Below, one piece after another: positions 7,448-13,662 of a DNA stretch of 15,376 bases; position 1 is the stretch's first letter; every line of letters begins with the position of its first letter. Origin of the DNA: Clostridia bacterium. Lineage in GTDB: Bacteria > Bacillota > Clostridia > TANB77 > CAG-508. The notes under the pieces were generated by a model. The model was not told where the DNA came from and ran no database searches. It saw nothing but the letters and a program-made list of their open reading frames with translations. Made by a program: the position numbers and the translations under genes. The stretch covers positions 1-15,376 of the forward strand of contig CAAGEF010000018.1 in assembly GCA_900768805.1 (NCBI GenBank). The letters are read 5' to 3'.

Positions 7448-7729
7448 CTATACCAACTTAATTTCCTCTTTTACAAACTCATCCACCATTTCCTGAATCA
7501 TATTAATATACTTAACTTGTTCAACAAAACTCTCTTTTTCAGAAGAAGCGGGATACTTTTGTTTAAGCTCAATCTCAATCAAATTAGCATAACCTTTCAA
7601 ATGATTTTCAAAATTCAATAAATAATCCATAATAGAGCCTTCCATTACCAAACGAGAAAATTTAAAAGGCTTATACTCTTCCAAATATTTTTTAGCTAAA
7701 ATTCCATATTTACCTAGTTTCAATTCCAT
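7448..7729 (-). CDS. TnpV-like transposon-associated small protein
   Basis: The 93-residue protein follows the pattern of the TnpV family (a small protein of clostridial mobile elements): LGKYGILAKKYLEEYKP, then RLVMEGSIMDYLLNFENHLKGYANLIE, then VKYINMIQEMVDEFVKEEIKLV at the end, which matches the family's closing WVxxMNNIRxxAEEIVxxELIY. The function of TnpV is not known. The start is uncertain: the ATG at 7729 has GGAGG only 2 bases upstream, and an in-frame TTG at 7738 overlaps that site. The gene overlaps the end of the upstream minus-strand gene by about 20 bases, so the two are coupled. It lies next to the proposed attachment site, where element-specific genes are often found. Confidence 0.72.
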   Translation of the reverse strand: MELKLGKYGILAKKYLEEYKPFKFSRLVMEGSIMDYLLNFENHLKGYANLIEIELKQKYPASSEKESFVEQVKYINMIQEMVDEFVKEEIKLV

Positions 7730-8018
7730 TACCTCCAAGACTCATAATAACTAAATTTAAGCAATCTCCAAAACCAGCTCTATAATATTTATCATTCCAA
7801 TAACCAATATAATCAAGATAATTCTCATCAAGCTTGTCCAATTGTTTTTGAACATATTTCTTATTGTTAGGTGAAACATTCCTTAAAATATTCTCAGAAT
7901 ACTTATCAAAATCAATTAAATGTTCTTTATCTTCTTTAGTAAGGCTACACAATGTTTCATCTCTAAAAATTATCCACTCATTCATTAAATCTTGTATTTT
8001 ATCTTTATTAAATTCCAT
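7710..8018 (-). CDS. Small acidic protein upstream of the TnpV-like gene, function unknown
   Basis: The start is the ATG at 8018, with a perfect AGGAGG (8026-8031 on the opposite strand) eight bases upstream; a longer open frame to 8054 lacks such a site. The product is 102 residues, soluble and rich in Asp, Glu, Asn and Lys, with a helical pattern (LMNEWIIFRDETLCSLTKEDKEHLIDFDKYSENIL) and a closing YYRAGFGDCLNLVIMSLGGN. Short proteins ending in a similar GF-x-D/G helix are found beside TnpV genes in clostridial elements, sometimes filed as DUF6809, but I am not sure of that match. Translation is coupled to the TnpV-like gene by overlap. Confidence 0.75.
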   Translation of the reverse strand: MEFNKDKIQDLMNEWIIFRDETLCSLTKEDKEHLIDFDKYSENILRNVSPNNKKYVQKQLDKLDENYLDYIGYWNDKYYRAGFGDCLNLVIMSLGGNGIETR

Positions 8019-8067
8019 AAAAATTCCTCCTAAAATATAAATAAATTTTCCCAAATATGCTAGTAAA

Positions 8068-8088
8068 AAATTGGGGAGAAATTGGGGA
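8068..8088. repeat. Two direct copies of AAATTGGGGA, 11-bp period
   Basis: AAATTGGGGA occurs at 8068-8077 and 8079-8088 with one base between. The period of 11 puts both on the same face of the helix. Placed about 125 bases from the tRNA-fMet fragment and in non-coding DNA, they look like arm-type binding sites for a tyrosine recombinase or excisionase. Confidence 0.6.
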
Positions 8089-8211
8089 TCAATTTTTCAA
8101 AAAAGGGCAAAATTTAACACATTTGTTCACTAAACAAAAATCCACCAAAGTCCCTATTTCACTAACATACAATATAATTCAATACACTTAACAAAATATA
8201 TTATGTAACCC

Positions 8212-8286
8212 CTCATAACCCGAAGGTCGTCGTAAGCAAATGCGAAGAAGTGTCATCGGGGCATTCGAGTCTTACTACCGCAACCA
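8212..8286 (+). pseudogene. 3' half of tRNA-fMet, probable attachment site of the island (attL/attR)
   Basis: The stretch begins with the anticodon loop CTCATAA (8212-8218, anticodon CAT), then CCC and the variable region GAAGGTC (8219-8228), both typical of bacterial initiator tRNA. It ends with the T-loop TTCGAGT (8264-8270), T-stem arm CTTAC (8271-8275), acceptor arm TACCGCA (8276-8282) and ACCA. The 5' T-stem arm GTAAG is at 8232-8236. There is no D-arm or 5' acceptor arm upstream: the bases left of the loop do not pair with the CCC arm. Compared with a normal tRNA there are 3 extra bases before GTAAG and 27 between GTAAG and the T-loop (8237-8263), so it cannot fold normally. The junction falls in the anticodon loop, a usual crossover site for tyrosine recombinases. 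Confidence 0.75.
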
Positions 8287-8291
8287 GATTT

Positions 8292-8321
8292 ATCGAGGAA
8301 TTTAAAGTTCCTTGATTTTTT
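8292..8321 (+). terminator. Rho-independent terminator of the former tRNA-fMet gene
   Basis: ATCGAGGAA (8292-8300) pairs with TTCCTTGAT (8308-8316), nine pairs with one G-U, loop TTTAAAG, then TTTTT. It lies five bases after the CCA end, as expected for a tRNA gene's own terminator. This argues that the right side is the original chromosome. Confidence 0.82.
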
Positions 8322-8412
8322 ATTTACCGAAAAAAAGTAGAGAAGAAGTAGCAAAATTTTTTTGAAGTACATGAAAAATATATTTTAGATTAATTTATTT
8401 TGTTAAAATTAG

Positions 8413-8421
8413 TGATATAAT
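8413..8421 (+). promoter_or_regulatory. Extended -10 promoter upstream of the acetyltransferase gene
   Basis: TGATATAAT at 8413-8421 is a perfect extended -10 element without a good -35 box. The rest of the gap between 8322 and 8457 shows no other structure. A transcript from here would cover the short ORF at 8458 and the acetyltransferase at 8543. Confidence 0.55.
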
Positions 8422-8457
8422 AAGAATAAAAATGGTAATTTGAAAGTGAGCTGAATT

Positions 8458-8550
8458 GTGAATAATATTGAAAAAATAATTAAAGAAACAAATGAAATTA
8501 ATCAAGAAAAAGTAATCTATTGTTATCATTGGAGGAAAATTTATGTTTGA
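8458..8550 (+). pseudogene. 30-codon ORF, truncated gene start or leader peptide
   Basis: A GTG at 8458 opens a frame of 30 codons (NNIEKIIKETNEINQEKV, then IYCYHWRKIYV) that overlaps the start of the acetyltransferase gene in another frame. It is preceded by TTTGAAAGTGAG (8439-8450). The first 25 residues look like a normal protein start; the last five merely read through the ribosome binding site of the next gene. I take it as the leftover N-terminus of a deleted gene, although a translated leader is possible. Confidence 0.35.
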
Positions 8551-9097
8551 AAAAGAAAAAATGTTAGCAGGAGAACTATATAATGCTAATTATGATGAAG
8601 AACTTATAAAGGAAAGAATTAATGTAAAAGATAAATGTTTTGAATATAACAATATAAAACCATCTAATATCGAAGATAGAACAAAATTAATGAAAGAAAT
8701 TTTGGGAAAATATAAGGATAATTTTTTTATTGAACAACCATTTATGTGTGATTATGGTTATAATATAGAAATTGGAGAAAATTTTTACTCAAATCATAAT
8801 TTGATTATACTAGATGCAAATAAAGTAAAATTCGGCAATAATGTGTTTATAGCACCAAACTGTGGATTTTATACAGCAGGACATCCTTTAGATTATGAAA
8901 TAAGAAATAAAGGTTTAGAATATGCAAAGCCGATTACAGTTGGAAATAATGTATGGATTGGGGGGAATGTTATTGTACTTCCAGGTGTAACAATAGGAGA
9001 TAATGTTATAATAGGTGCAGGAAGTGTGGTAAACAAAGATATTCCATCTAATACGGTAGCAGTTGGAAATCCTTGCAGAGTGATAAAGAAAATTTAA
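8543..9097 (+). CDS. maa: Maltose/galactoside-type O-acetyltransferase (left-handed beta-helix)
   Basis: The 184-residue protein has the full pattern of the maltose and galactoside acetyltransferases, which move acetyl from acetyl-CoA to a sugar hydroxyl in the cytoplasm. The N-terminal helical part (EKEKMLAGELYNANYDEEL, residues 3-21) is the Mac domain that covers the active site. From about residue 70 the hexapeptide repeats of the left-handed beta-helix run through VKFGNNVFIAPNC, ITVGNNVWIGGNVIVLPGV and IGDNVIIGAGSVV to the closing AVGNPCRVIKKI. The catalytic His is H114 in YTAGHPLD. GGAGG (8531-8535) precedes the ATG. The length is normal. The natural acceptor sugar cannot be told from sequence, so the gene symbol is by family only. 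Confidence 0.93.
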   Translation: MFEKEKMLAGELYNANYDEELIKERINVKDKCFEYNNIKPSNIEDRTKLMKEILGKYKDNFFIEQPFMCDYGYNIEIGENFYSNHNLIILDANKVKFGNNVFIAPNCGFYTAGHPLDYEIRNKGLEYAKPITVGNNVWIGGNVIVLPGVTIGDNVIIGAGSVVNKDIPSNTVAVGNPCRVIKKI

Positions 9098-9132
9098 CAT
9101 AAAATAAATAAAACTTTGAAAGTGAGTTGTTT

Positions 9133-9225
9133 ATGTTTTTCGAAGATATAAAAAATATATTTGAACAAAATGAAGATAAAGATAATGCAATATCTATGTC
9201 TAAATATAAATTTGCTACTAGTTAA
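9133..9225 (+). pseudogene. Truncated start of an AlkD-like DNA alkylation repair gene
   Basis: An ATG at 9133 opens 30 codons: MFFEDIKNIFEQNEDKDNA, then ISMSKYKFATS and a stop. The first 25 residues resemble the N-terminal helix of AlkD-type glycosylases, where the family goes on with a Met-Arg-Asn motif after SKY; here the match breaks off at that point. The likely cause is an internal deletion that removed the remainder. The leader TTTGAAAGTGAG (9115-9126) is the same as that before the ORF at 8458. The family assignment is from memory of the pattern and is not strong. Confidence 0.45.
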
Positions 9226-9454
9226 AGGACGAAGAGTTTGTAAGTATTGAAATATCAAGAAAAATTTTTTAAAAATTGATGTATTTATAAAAGTATAGTA
9301 AAATAAGAAAAAAAGAATAAGGGATAAAGTTTAAAAAAAACATGGAAATTTTGTAGTTTGTATAATTAAACAAAAAACTTTAAGATTTTCTTGTGGAGTA
9401 CTCATTTAAACTTACTTCATTTTATTTCTTATTCATTTGTAAGGAGGATCAAAG
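9226..9454. other. Non-coding gap before the GNAT-YoaP gene
   Basis: Together with the remnant at 9133-9225 this makes a 357-base stretch without an intact gene. It is very AT-rich. A TATAAT box at 9361-9366 with TG directly before it could be the promoter of the next gene, without a clear -35 box, giving a leader of about 85 bases. No riboswitch or terminator was seen. Confidence 0.4.
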
Positions 9455-10207
9455 ATGAATGAATATATAAATTTGACATTAGAAAATATTGATGATGAGC
9501 ATATATGTTGTGCAATAGGAGATAAAAAACATCAGGCAGGCGTTGATAGTAAAAAGGAATGGATAAAAAGTAAATTGAAAGATGGGCATATATTTAGAAA
9601 ATTAAATGCAAGAGGGAAGATTTTTATCGAATATGAGCCATTAGATACAGCTTGGGCTCCTATTAGTGCAACAAATTATATGTATATTTATTGTTTATGG
9701 GTAGCAGGAAGTTTTAAAGGTAAAGGAATCGGAAAAGAATTATTAGAATATTCAATCAATGATGCTAAACAAAAAGGTATGAATGGGATATGTACTTTAT
9801 CTTCTAAAAAGAAAAAACCGTTTTTAGCAGAAAAGAAATTTTTTGAACATTATGGCTTTAAGGTTGTTGATACTATTGGAGAATATGAATTATTAGCACT
9901 AAAATTTAATAGTAATGAAACGCCTAGATTTAATGATACTGCAAGAAATATGAAGATAGCTTCAAAAGATTTTACGATATATTATAGTAATACTTGTCCA
10001 TATGTTGAATATGAAGTTGTTGAATTATCAGAATATGCTAAAAATAATAATATAACAATTAATTTTATAAAGGTGGATACTTTGGAAAAAGCCAAAAATG
10101 TACCTTGTATATTCAATAACTGGGCTAACTTTTATAATGGAGAATTTATTTCTAATACAATATTAAATGCAAATTCATTTGAAAAGTTAATTAAATTAAA
10201 TGTATAA
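9455..10207 (+). CDS. yoaP: GNAT N-acetyltransferase with C-terminal YoaP-like domain
   Basis: The 250-residue protein has a GNAT domain in its first about 150 residues. The acetyl-CoA loop is in LWVAGSFKGKGIGKELLEYS (about residues 87-106), where K-G-K-G-I-G is the usual Q/RxxGxG/A site, followed by EKKFFEHYGFKVVD typical of the last strand and helix. The C-terminal part starts with FTIYYSNTCPYVEYEVVELS (about 172-191), a thioredoxin-like start with one cysteine, and ends with WANFYNGEFISNTILNANSFEKLI, as in the YoaP-like domain. The fusion is known from Bacillus subtilis YoaP; the substrate is not known. AAGGAGG (9441-9447) precedes the ATG at the right distance. The gene is alone. Confidence 0.88.
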   Translation: MNEYINLTLENIDDEHICCAIGDKKHQAGVDSKKEWIKSKLKDGHIFRKLNARGKIFIEYEPLDTAWAPISATNYMYIYCLWVAGSFKGKGIGKELLEYSINDAKQKGMNGICTLSSKKKKPFLAEKKFFEHYGFKVVDTIGEYELLALKFNSNETPRFNDTARNMKIASKDFTIYYSNTCPYVEYEVVELSEYAKNNNITINFIKVDTLEKAKNVPCIFNNWANFYNGEFISNTILNANSFEKLIKLNV

Positions 10208-10327
10208 TGTTGTATGTAAATAAATGAATTTACATATAATTTTTGTAGAACACGATAATACATTTATTGAAAATGTAACAATAAAAATTATTAAATTAGA
10301 AAAATAAACAAAATTTAGGAGGTATTT

Positions 10328-10375
10328 TTGAAAAAATATATAATTAAAGGTAAATTGGATTCCGTAATAGCTTAA
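10328..10375 (+). pseudogene. 15-codon remnant of a gene start
   Basis: AGGAGG (10317-10322), a spacer of 5 bases and a TTG open a frame MKKYIIKGKLDSVIA that stops at 10375. The ribosome binding site is perfect and the peptide looks like a protein N-terminus, so this is probably all that is left of a deleted gene. It could also be a leader peptide for rsgA, which starts 30 bases later. No hairpin that would point to attenuation was seen. Confidence 0.35.
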
Positions 10376-10404
10376 AATAAAATTTAAGAAATGAGGGAAT
10401 GTAA

Positions 10405-11466
10405 ATGAATATAAAAGATTATGGTTTAAAAGAAAATTATATAAAAAATATAGATAATAATAAAATAGTTGCAAGAATTATCGCAACACATAAAGATAGA
10501 TATGAAATTGTATCAAATAAAGGACAAGGTTATGCAAAAATAAAAAGAGGTTGTTATTATGATAATCCAAATAGCATTTATCCAACAACAGGAGATTTTG
10601 TGGTAATTGAATGGAATGATGCTGGAGATAGTATGATTGTAGAAACATTAAAAAGAGAAAGTTCGTTTTCAAGAGCTGCTGCAACAAGTGATAGAAATCA
10701 TGAATTACATAATCAACATGAACAATTAGTATCAGCAAATTTTGATTATGTATTTATTATGCAATCAGTAAATAACAATTTTAATTTACATAGAATAGAA
10801 AGATATCTAAGTTTAGCTTGGGAATCTGGTGGTATTCCTGTAATAATATTAACTAAAAGTGACTTAGTAGAAAACATACAAGAATATATTGATGAAGTTC
10901 AAAGTGTTGCAATTGGTGTTGATGTTTATGCTGTAAGTTGTAAAACTGGAAATGGAATTGATAATATAAAAAAATATTTTTCAAAAGGAAATACAATAGT
11001 ATTTCTTGGCTCTTCTGGAGTTGGAAAATCAACATTAGTTAATACTTTGTATGGTGAAGAGATAATGAAAACTTCAGAAATAAGAGAAGAGGATTCAAGA
11101 GGTAGACATACAACTACATCGAGGAATTTAATAATGCTACCTAATGGTGCAATGATTATTGATACTCCTGGTATGAGAGAATTGGGAATGTGGAATGCAG
11201 AAACTGGAATTAGCCAAACTTTTCAAGATGTAGAGGAATATATTGGAATGTGTAAATTTTCAAATTGTACTCATACAAATGAGCCAGATTGTAAGATATT
11301 AGAAGCTATACAAAATGGAGAGTTGTCTGAAGAAAGATATGATCAATATTTAAAATTAAAAAAAGAAACAGAATATAATTCTAATCAAGAAAAATATTTA
11401 AATAATAAAAAAGAGAAGTTTAAAGAAATTGCAAAAATTAATAAAAACAATAAAAAGAGATATTAA
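10405..11466 (+). CDS. rsgA: Ribosome small subunit-dependent GTPase A
   Basis: The 353-residue protein is a circularly permuted GTPase that checks the late 30S ribosomal subunit and releases assembly factors upon GTP hydrolysis. An OB-fold RNA-binding domain fills about residues 20-95 (RYEIVSNKGQGYAKIKRG). The GTPase motifs come in the permuted order: G4 TKSD (150-153), G1 GSSGVGKST (202-210), then the switch region with RGRHTTTSR, and G3 DTPG (253-256). The C-terminal zinc site is complete: C283, C288, H290 and C296 in CKFSNCTHTNEPDC. It is longer than the usual about 290-300 residues by an N-terminal extension and a Lys-rich tail. This long type often occurs as a second copy beside the housekeeping one. 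It heads a likely operon with the DUF5131 gene 18 bases downstream. Confidence 0.95.
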   Translation: MNIKDYGLKENYIKNIDNNKIVARIIATHKDRYEIVSNKGQGYAKIKRGCYYDNPNSIYPTTGDFVVIEWNDAGDSMIVETLKRESSFSRAAATSDRNHELHNQHEQLVSANFDYVFIMQSVNNNFNLHRIERYLSLAWESGGIPVIILTKSDLVENIQEYIDEVQSVAIGVDVYAVSCKTGNGIDNIKKYFSKGNTIVFLGSSGVGKSTLVNTLYGEEIMKTSEIREEDSRGRHTTTSRNLIMLPNGAMIIDTPGMRELGMWNAETGISQTFQDVEEYIGMCKFSNCTHTNEPDCKILEAIQNGELSEERYDQYLKLKKETEYNSNQEKYLNNKKEKFKEIAKINKNNKKRY

Positions 11467-11484
11467 TTTTAGGGGGAATAAATT

Positions 11485-12216
11485 ATGGCAATGTGGAATC
11501 CATGGCATGGATGTAAAAAATGTAGTGATGGTTGTTTGCATTGCTATATACACAAAGGCGATTTAAAAAGAAATGTTGATACAAATAATATAGTAAAAAC
11601 AAAGGATTTTAATAAACCAATAGAAAAATTGAAAAATGGAAATTATAAAATGAAATCTGGATTAGTATATTTATGTTTTCAATCAGATTTCTTAATTGAA
11701 GAAGCTGATGAATGGAGATCTGAATGTTGGAAAATGATAAAAGAAAGACAAGATTGTACATTTTTATTCTTGACGAAAAGGATAGATAGATTTATTGATA
11801 ATATTCCAGCAGATTGGAAGGATGGATATGATAATGTTGTTGTTTGTTGTACTATTGAAAATCAAAAAAATGTTGAATATAAATTATCAATTTTTAAGGA
11901 TTTACCAATAAAACATAAATGTATTACAGCTCAACCATTACTTGAAAATGTTGATATAGAGAAATATTTAGATGATATTGAACTTGTTGTAGTTGGTGGA
12001 GAATCAGATGTTAATGCAAGACCAATTAATTATGATTGGGTATTAGATATTAGAGAACAATGTGTAAGGAAGAAGGTTAATTTTGAGTTTAGACAATGTG
12101 GTACATATACGATAAAAGATGGAAAACAATATAAAATACAAACAAAGGATTTAACAAAACAAGCAAAACTTGCAAATATTAATTATAAAAAAGGAGAAAT
12201 TTATGAAGAAAAATGA
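11485..12216 (+). CDS. DUF5131 (phage Gp37/Gp68-like) protein with CxxxCxxC motif
   Basis: The 243-residue protein begins WNPWHGCKKCSDGCLHCY, with C10, C13, C17 and C20; C13/C17/C20 form the CxxxCxxC motif of the radical SAM type, which holds a 4Fe-4S cluster. Later blocks are typical of the DUF5131 family: YLCFQSDFLIEEADEWR, FLFLTKRIDRF, VVVCCTIENQ, KCITAQPLLENVD, LVVVGGESDVNARPINYDWV and VNFEFRQCGT. The family also occurs in phages and has no settled reaction; members may modify a nucleobase or nucleotide using S-adenosylmethionine. AGGGGG (11471-11476) precedes the ATG. The gene follows rsgA by 18 bases and overlaps the next gene by 14. Confidence 0.9.
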   Translation: MAMWNPWHGCKKCSDGCLHCYIHKGDLKRNVDTNNIVKTKDFNKPIEKLKNGNYKMKSGLVYLCFQSDFLIEEADEWRSECWKMIKERQDCTFLFLTKRIDRFIDNIPADWKDGYDNVVVCCTIENQKNVEYKLSIFKDLPIKHKCITAQPLLENVDIEKYLDDIELVVVGGESDVNARPINYDWVLDIREQCVRKKVNFEFRQCGTYTIKDGKQYKIQTKDLTKQAKLANINYKKGEIYEEK

Positions 12217-12709
12217 ATTTATTATATATAAAGATAAAAATATTTCTACAAAATATTTTATATTTGGTTTAGTAGTGGCAATTGTTTCAATGATTGTAGT
12301 TTTTGTACCGATAAAAGATGAAAATATGTTAACTTTGATATTTATTAAATCATTTTGTTTATTTTTTTCTTTATTTATGGCATTTGGTTCTTTGTTTATT
12401 TTAATAAGTAAAAAAGAATATTTGAAAATTAATGATGAAGGGATAACTGATAATAGTTCGGCTATTTCGCTTGGTTTTATACCTTGGGAAGATATAATAG
12501 ATGTGTATGATGATAATGAAGTTGGGGTAGGTTTTTTAGAACTTGTGATTGATGATGAGGAGAAATATCTTTCAAGAACCAATTTTTTAAAGAGAGAAAT
12601 AATAAAAATGAATAAAAAAATGGGACATCAATGTGTATGTATTAATTTGGAAATGACTGGATATACTATAGATGAATTGAGAGAGATAATACAAAAATAT
12701 AGACAATAG
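12203..12709 (+). CDS. Small membrane protein of the STM3941 type
   Basis: The start is the ATG at 12203, with AAGGAG (12191-12196) correctly placed; an in-frame ATG at 12170 lacks such a site. The gene overlaps the end of the DUF5131 gene by 14 bases. The product is 168 residues: a short N-terminal strand (EFIIYKDKN), two membrane segments near residues 18-35 and 45-68, then a soluble domain with LKINDEGITDNSS, IPWEDIIDVYDD and LELVIDDEEKYL, which is the PH-like pattern seen in the STM3941 family. It ends in a helix YTIDELREIIQKYRQ. The function is unknown. It is the last gene of the rsgA operon. Confidence 0.8.
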   Translation: MKKNEFIIYKDKNISTKYFIFGLVVAIVSMIVVFVPIKDENMLTLIFIKSFCLFFSLFMAFGSLFILISKKEYLKINDEGITDNSSAISLGFIPWEDIIDVYDDNEVGVGFLELVIDDEEKYLSRTNFLKREIIKMNKKMGHQCVCINLEMTGYTIDELREIIQKYRQ

Positions 12710-12765
12710 TATTGTTTCAAATATTAAAATAAAAAAGTATATATTTGTGCAAGTATAAATGTTGA

Positions 12766-12794
12766 TTGAAAAAACTTCAATATTATGTTAAAAT
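12766..12794 (+). promoter_or_regulatory. Promoter of the HExxH membrane protein gene
   Basis: The -35 box TTGAAA (12766-12771) and the -10 box TAAAAT (12789-12794) are 17 bases apart, and TG precedes the -10 at one base (extended -10). The inverted repeat ATTGAA/TTCAAT at 12765-12781 covers the -35 box and could bind a regulator. Confidence 0.65.
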
Positions 12795-12837
12795 ACAATT
12801 ACAAAATATTATATCAAACTGAAAAGGAGAAAATATT

Positions 12838-13611
12838 ATGCTTGACTTTTTTATTTTATTCAATTTAGTTATTTTACTCCCGATATTGATTTTTGGACTA
12901 ATTATTTCAAAAATTAATACCTATGTTTCAGAAAAATTGCATACAAAATCCAAATGGTGGATTTATACAGTGTGTAGTGCTATTGGAACACCAATTCATG
13001 AATTGAGCCATTTGATAACTAATTTGCTTTTTGGTCATAAAATTAAGTCTGTTGCTTTATTTAGACCTATTAAAAGTAAGGAGGATGGCGTTTTAGGCTA
13101 TGTAAATTTCACATATAATCCTAATAGTATATATCATAATATTGGATTATTTGTTACTGGTATTGCTCCAATGATAGGAGGAAGTATTGCTTTATTTTTC
13201 TTAATGAAATTTTTGCTTCCTGATGTGTATGTTGCGTTGGAATACTTTGAGATGAATACTCTAAATATTATTGAAGTTTTTAACAATATTAAAATTAATA
13301 TGTTTGAAAACATTGAATTGATATTTACTAATTATGGAAAAATTGAAAATTTAATTATATTCTTGATATTAGCATTTTCTATAAGTACTCATATGAATAT
13401 AAGTACTGCTGATTTAAAATCTGCTCTTGAAGGAGTAATCGTATTAGAAGTTATTCTTGCAATAATATCAATAATGTTAAAAGTTTTTGAATTAACATTC
13501 TTAACAAAATATTTACTTATAGTATCTTCGTATTTAATGTCATTTTTACTATTAGGATTAATTTTTAGCATAATATCAATTGTAATTGCATTTTTAATTT
13601 CACTATTTTAG
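12838..13611 (+). CDS. Integral membrane protein with HExxH zinc-protease motif
   Basis: The 257-residue protein has a first membrane segment near residues 4-24, then KWWIYTVCSAIGTPIHELSHLITNLL with the HExxH motif H54-E55-L-S-H58 placed at or in the membrane, as in site-2-type (M50-like) proteases. After it come VALFRPIKSKEDGVLGYVNF (a strand-rich part), a segment near 102-123, an amphipathic stretch, and three more hydrophobic segments near 170-184, 198-213 and 220-256. A third metal ligand of the NxxPxxxLDG type is not seen, so it may be a distant relative or inactive. AGGAGA (12824-12829) precedes the ATG. It has its own promoter and terminator and is a single-gene unit. The substrate is not known. 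Confidence 0.8.
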   Translation: MLDFFILFNLVILLPILIFGLIISKINTYVSEKLHTKSKWWIYTVCSAIGTPIHELSHLITNLLFGHKIKSVALFRPIKSKEDGVLGYVNFTYNPNSIYHNIGLFVTGIAPMIGGSIALFFLMKFLLPDVYVALEYFEMNTLNIIEVFNNIKINMFENIELIFTNYGKIENLIIFLILAFSISTHMNISTADLKSALEGVIVLEVILAIISIMLKVFELTFLTKYLLIVSSYLMSFLLLGLIFSIISIVIAFLISLF

Positions 13612-13626
13612 ATTAAAACTACATAT

Positions 13627-13662
13627 AAAAAAGAGTTAACCAATAGAGGTTAACTCTTTTTT
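13627..13662. terminator. Strong Rho-independent terminator
   Basis: GAGTTAACC (13633-13641) pairs perfectly with GGTTAACTC (13648-13656) around the loop AATAGA. A-runs before and T-runs after extend the stem and make it usable from both sides. It ends the HExxH gene. Confidence 0.92.

Larger units (their letters stand above)
1..8286. mobile_element. Right part of an inferred genomic island integrated at a tRNA-fMet gene
   Basis: This is an inference, not a directly seen element. The right edge is a tRNA-fMet 3' half without its 5' half at 8212-8286, followed by a normal tRNA-style terminator. That is what remains of the original gene end after a tyrosine-recombinase element integrates and supplies its own copy of the 3' end at the other junction. 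Everything to the left is typical island cargo: type I restriction, XRE regulators, Fic, Abi/HEPN-like and membrane genes, and TnpV-like genes. The left end and the integrase are outside the window, so the total size is unknown. The core could also be several nested or tandem elements, because a decayed TnpV copy sits at 4717-4985. Confidence 0.5.

Noticed and set aside
8068..8088. Start of a CRISPR array
   Set aside because: Only two 10-base copies with a 1-base gap; there are no spacers and no cas genes in the window.
8212..8286. Possible origin of transfer (oriT), because of its higher GC and short inverted repeats
   Set aside because: The anticodon loop, variable region, T-loop, acceptor arm and CCA end explain the sequence better as a tRNA-fMet fragment, and there is no relaxase gene nearby.
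8212..8286. Intact tRNA gene
   Set aside because: No D-arm or 5' acceptor arm exists upstream, and the T-arm is interrupted by extra bases.
12151..12582. 143-codon open frame on the minus strand over the DUF5131/STM3941 junction
   Set aside because: Both plus-strand genes here are well supported by ribosome binding sites and family motifs; the reverse frame has Ser and Ile runs and no family resemblance.
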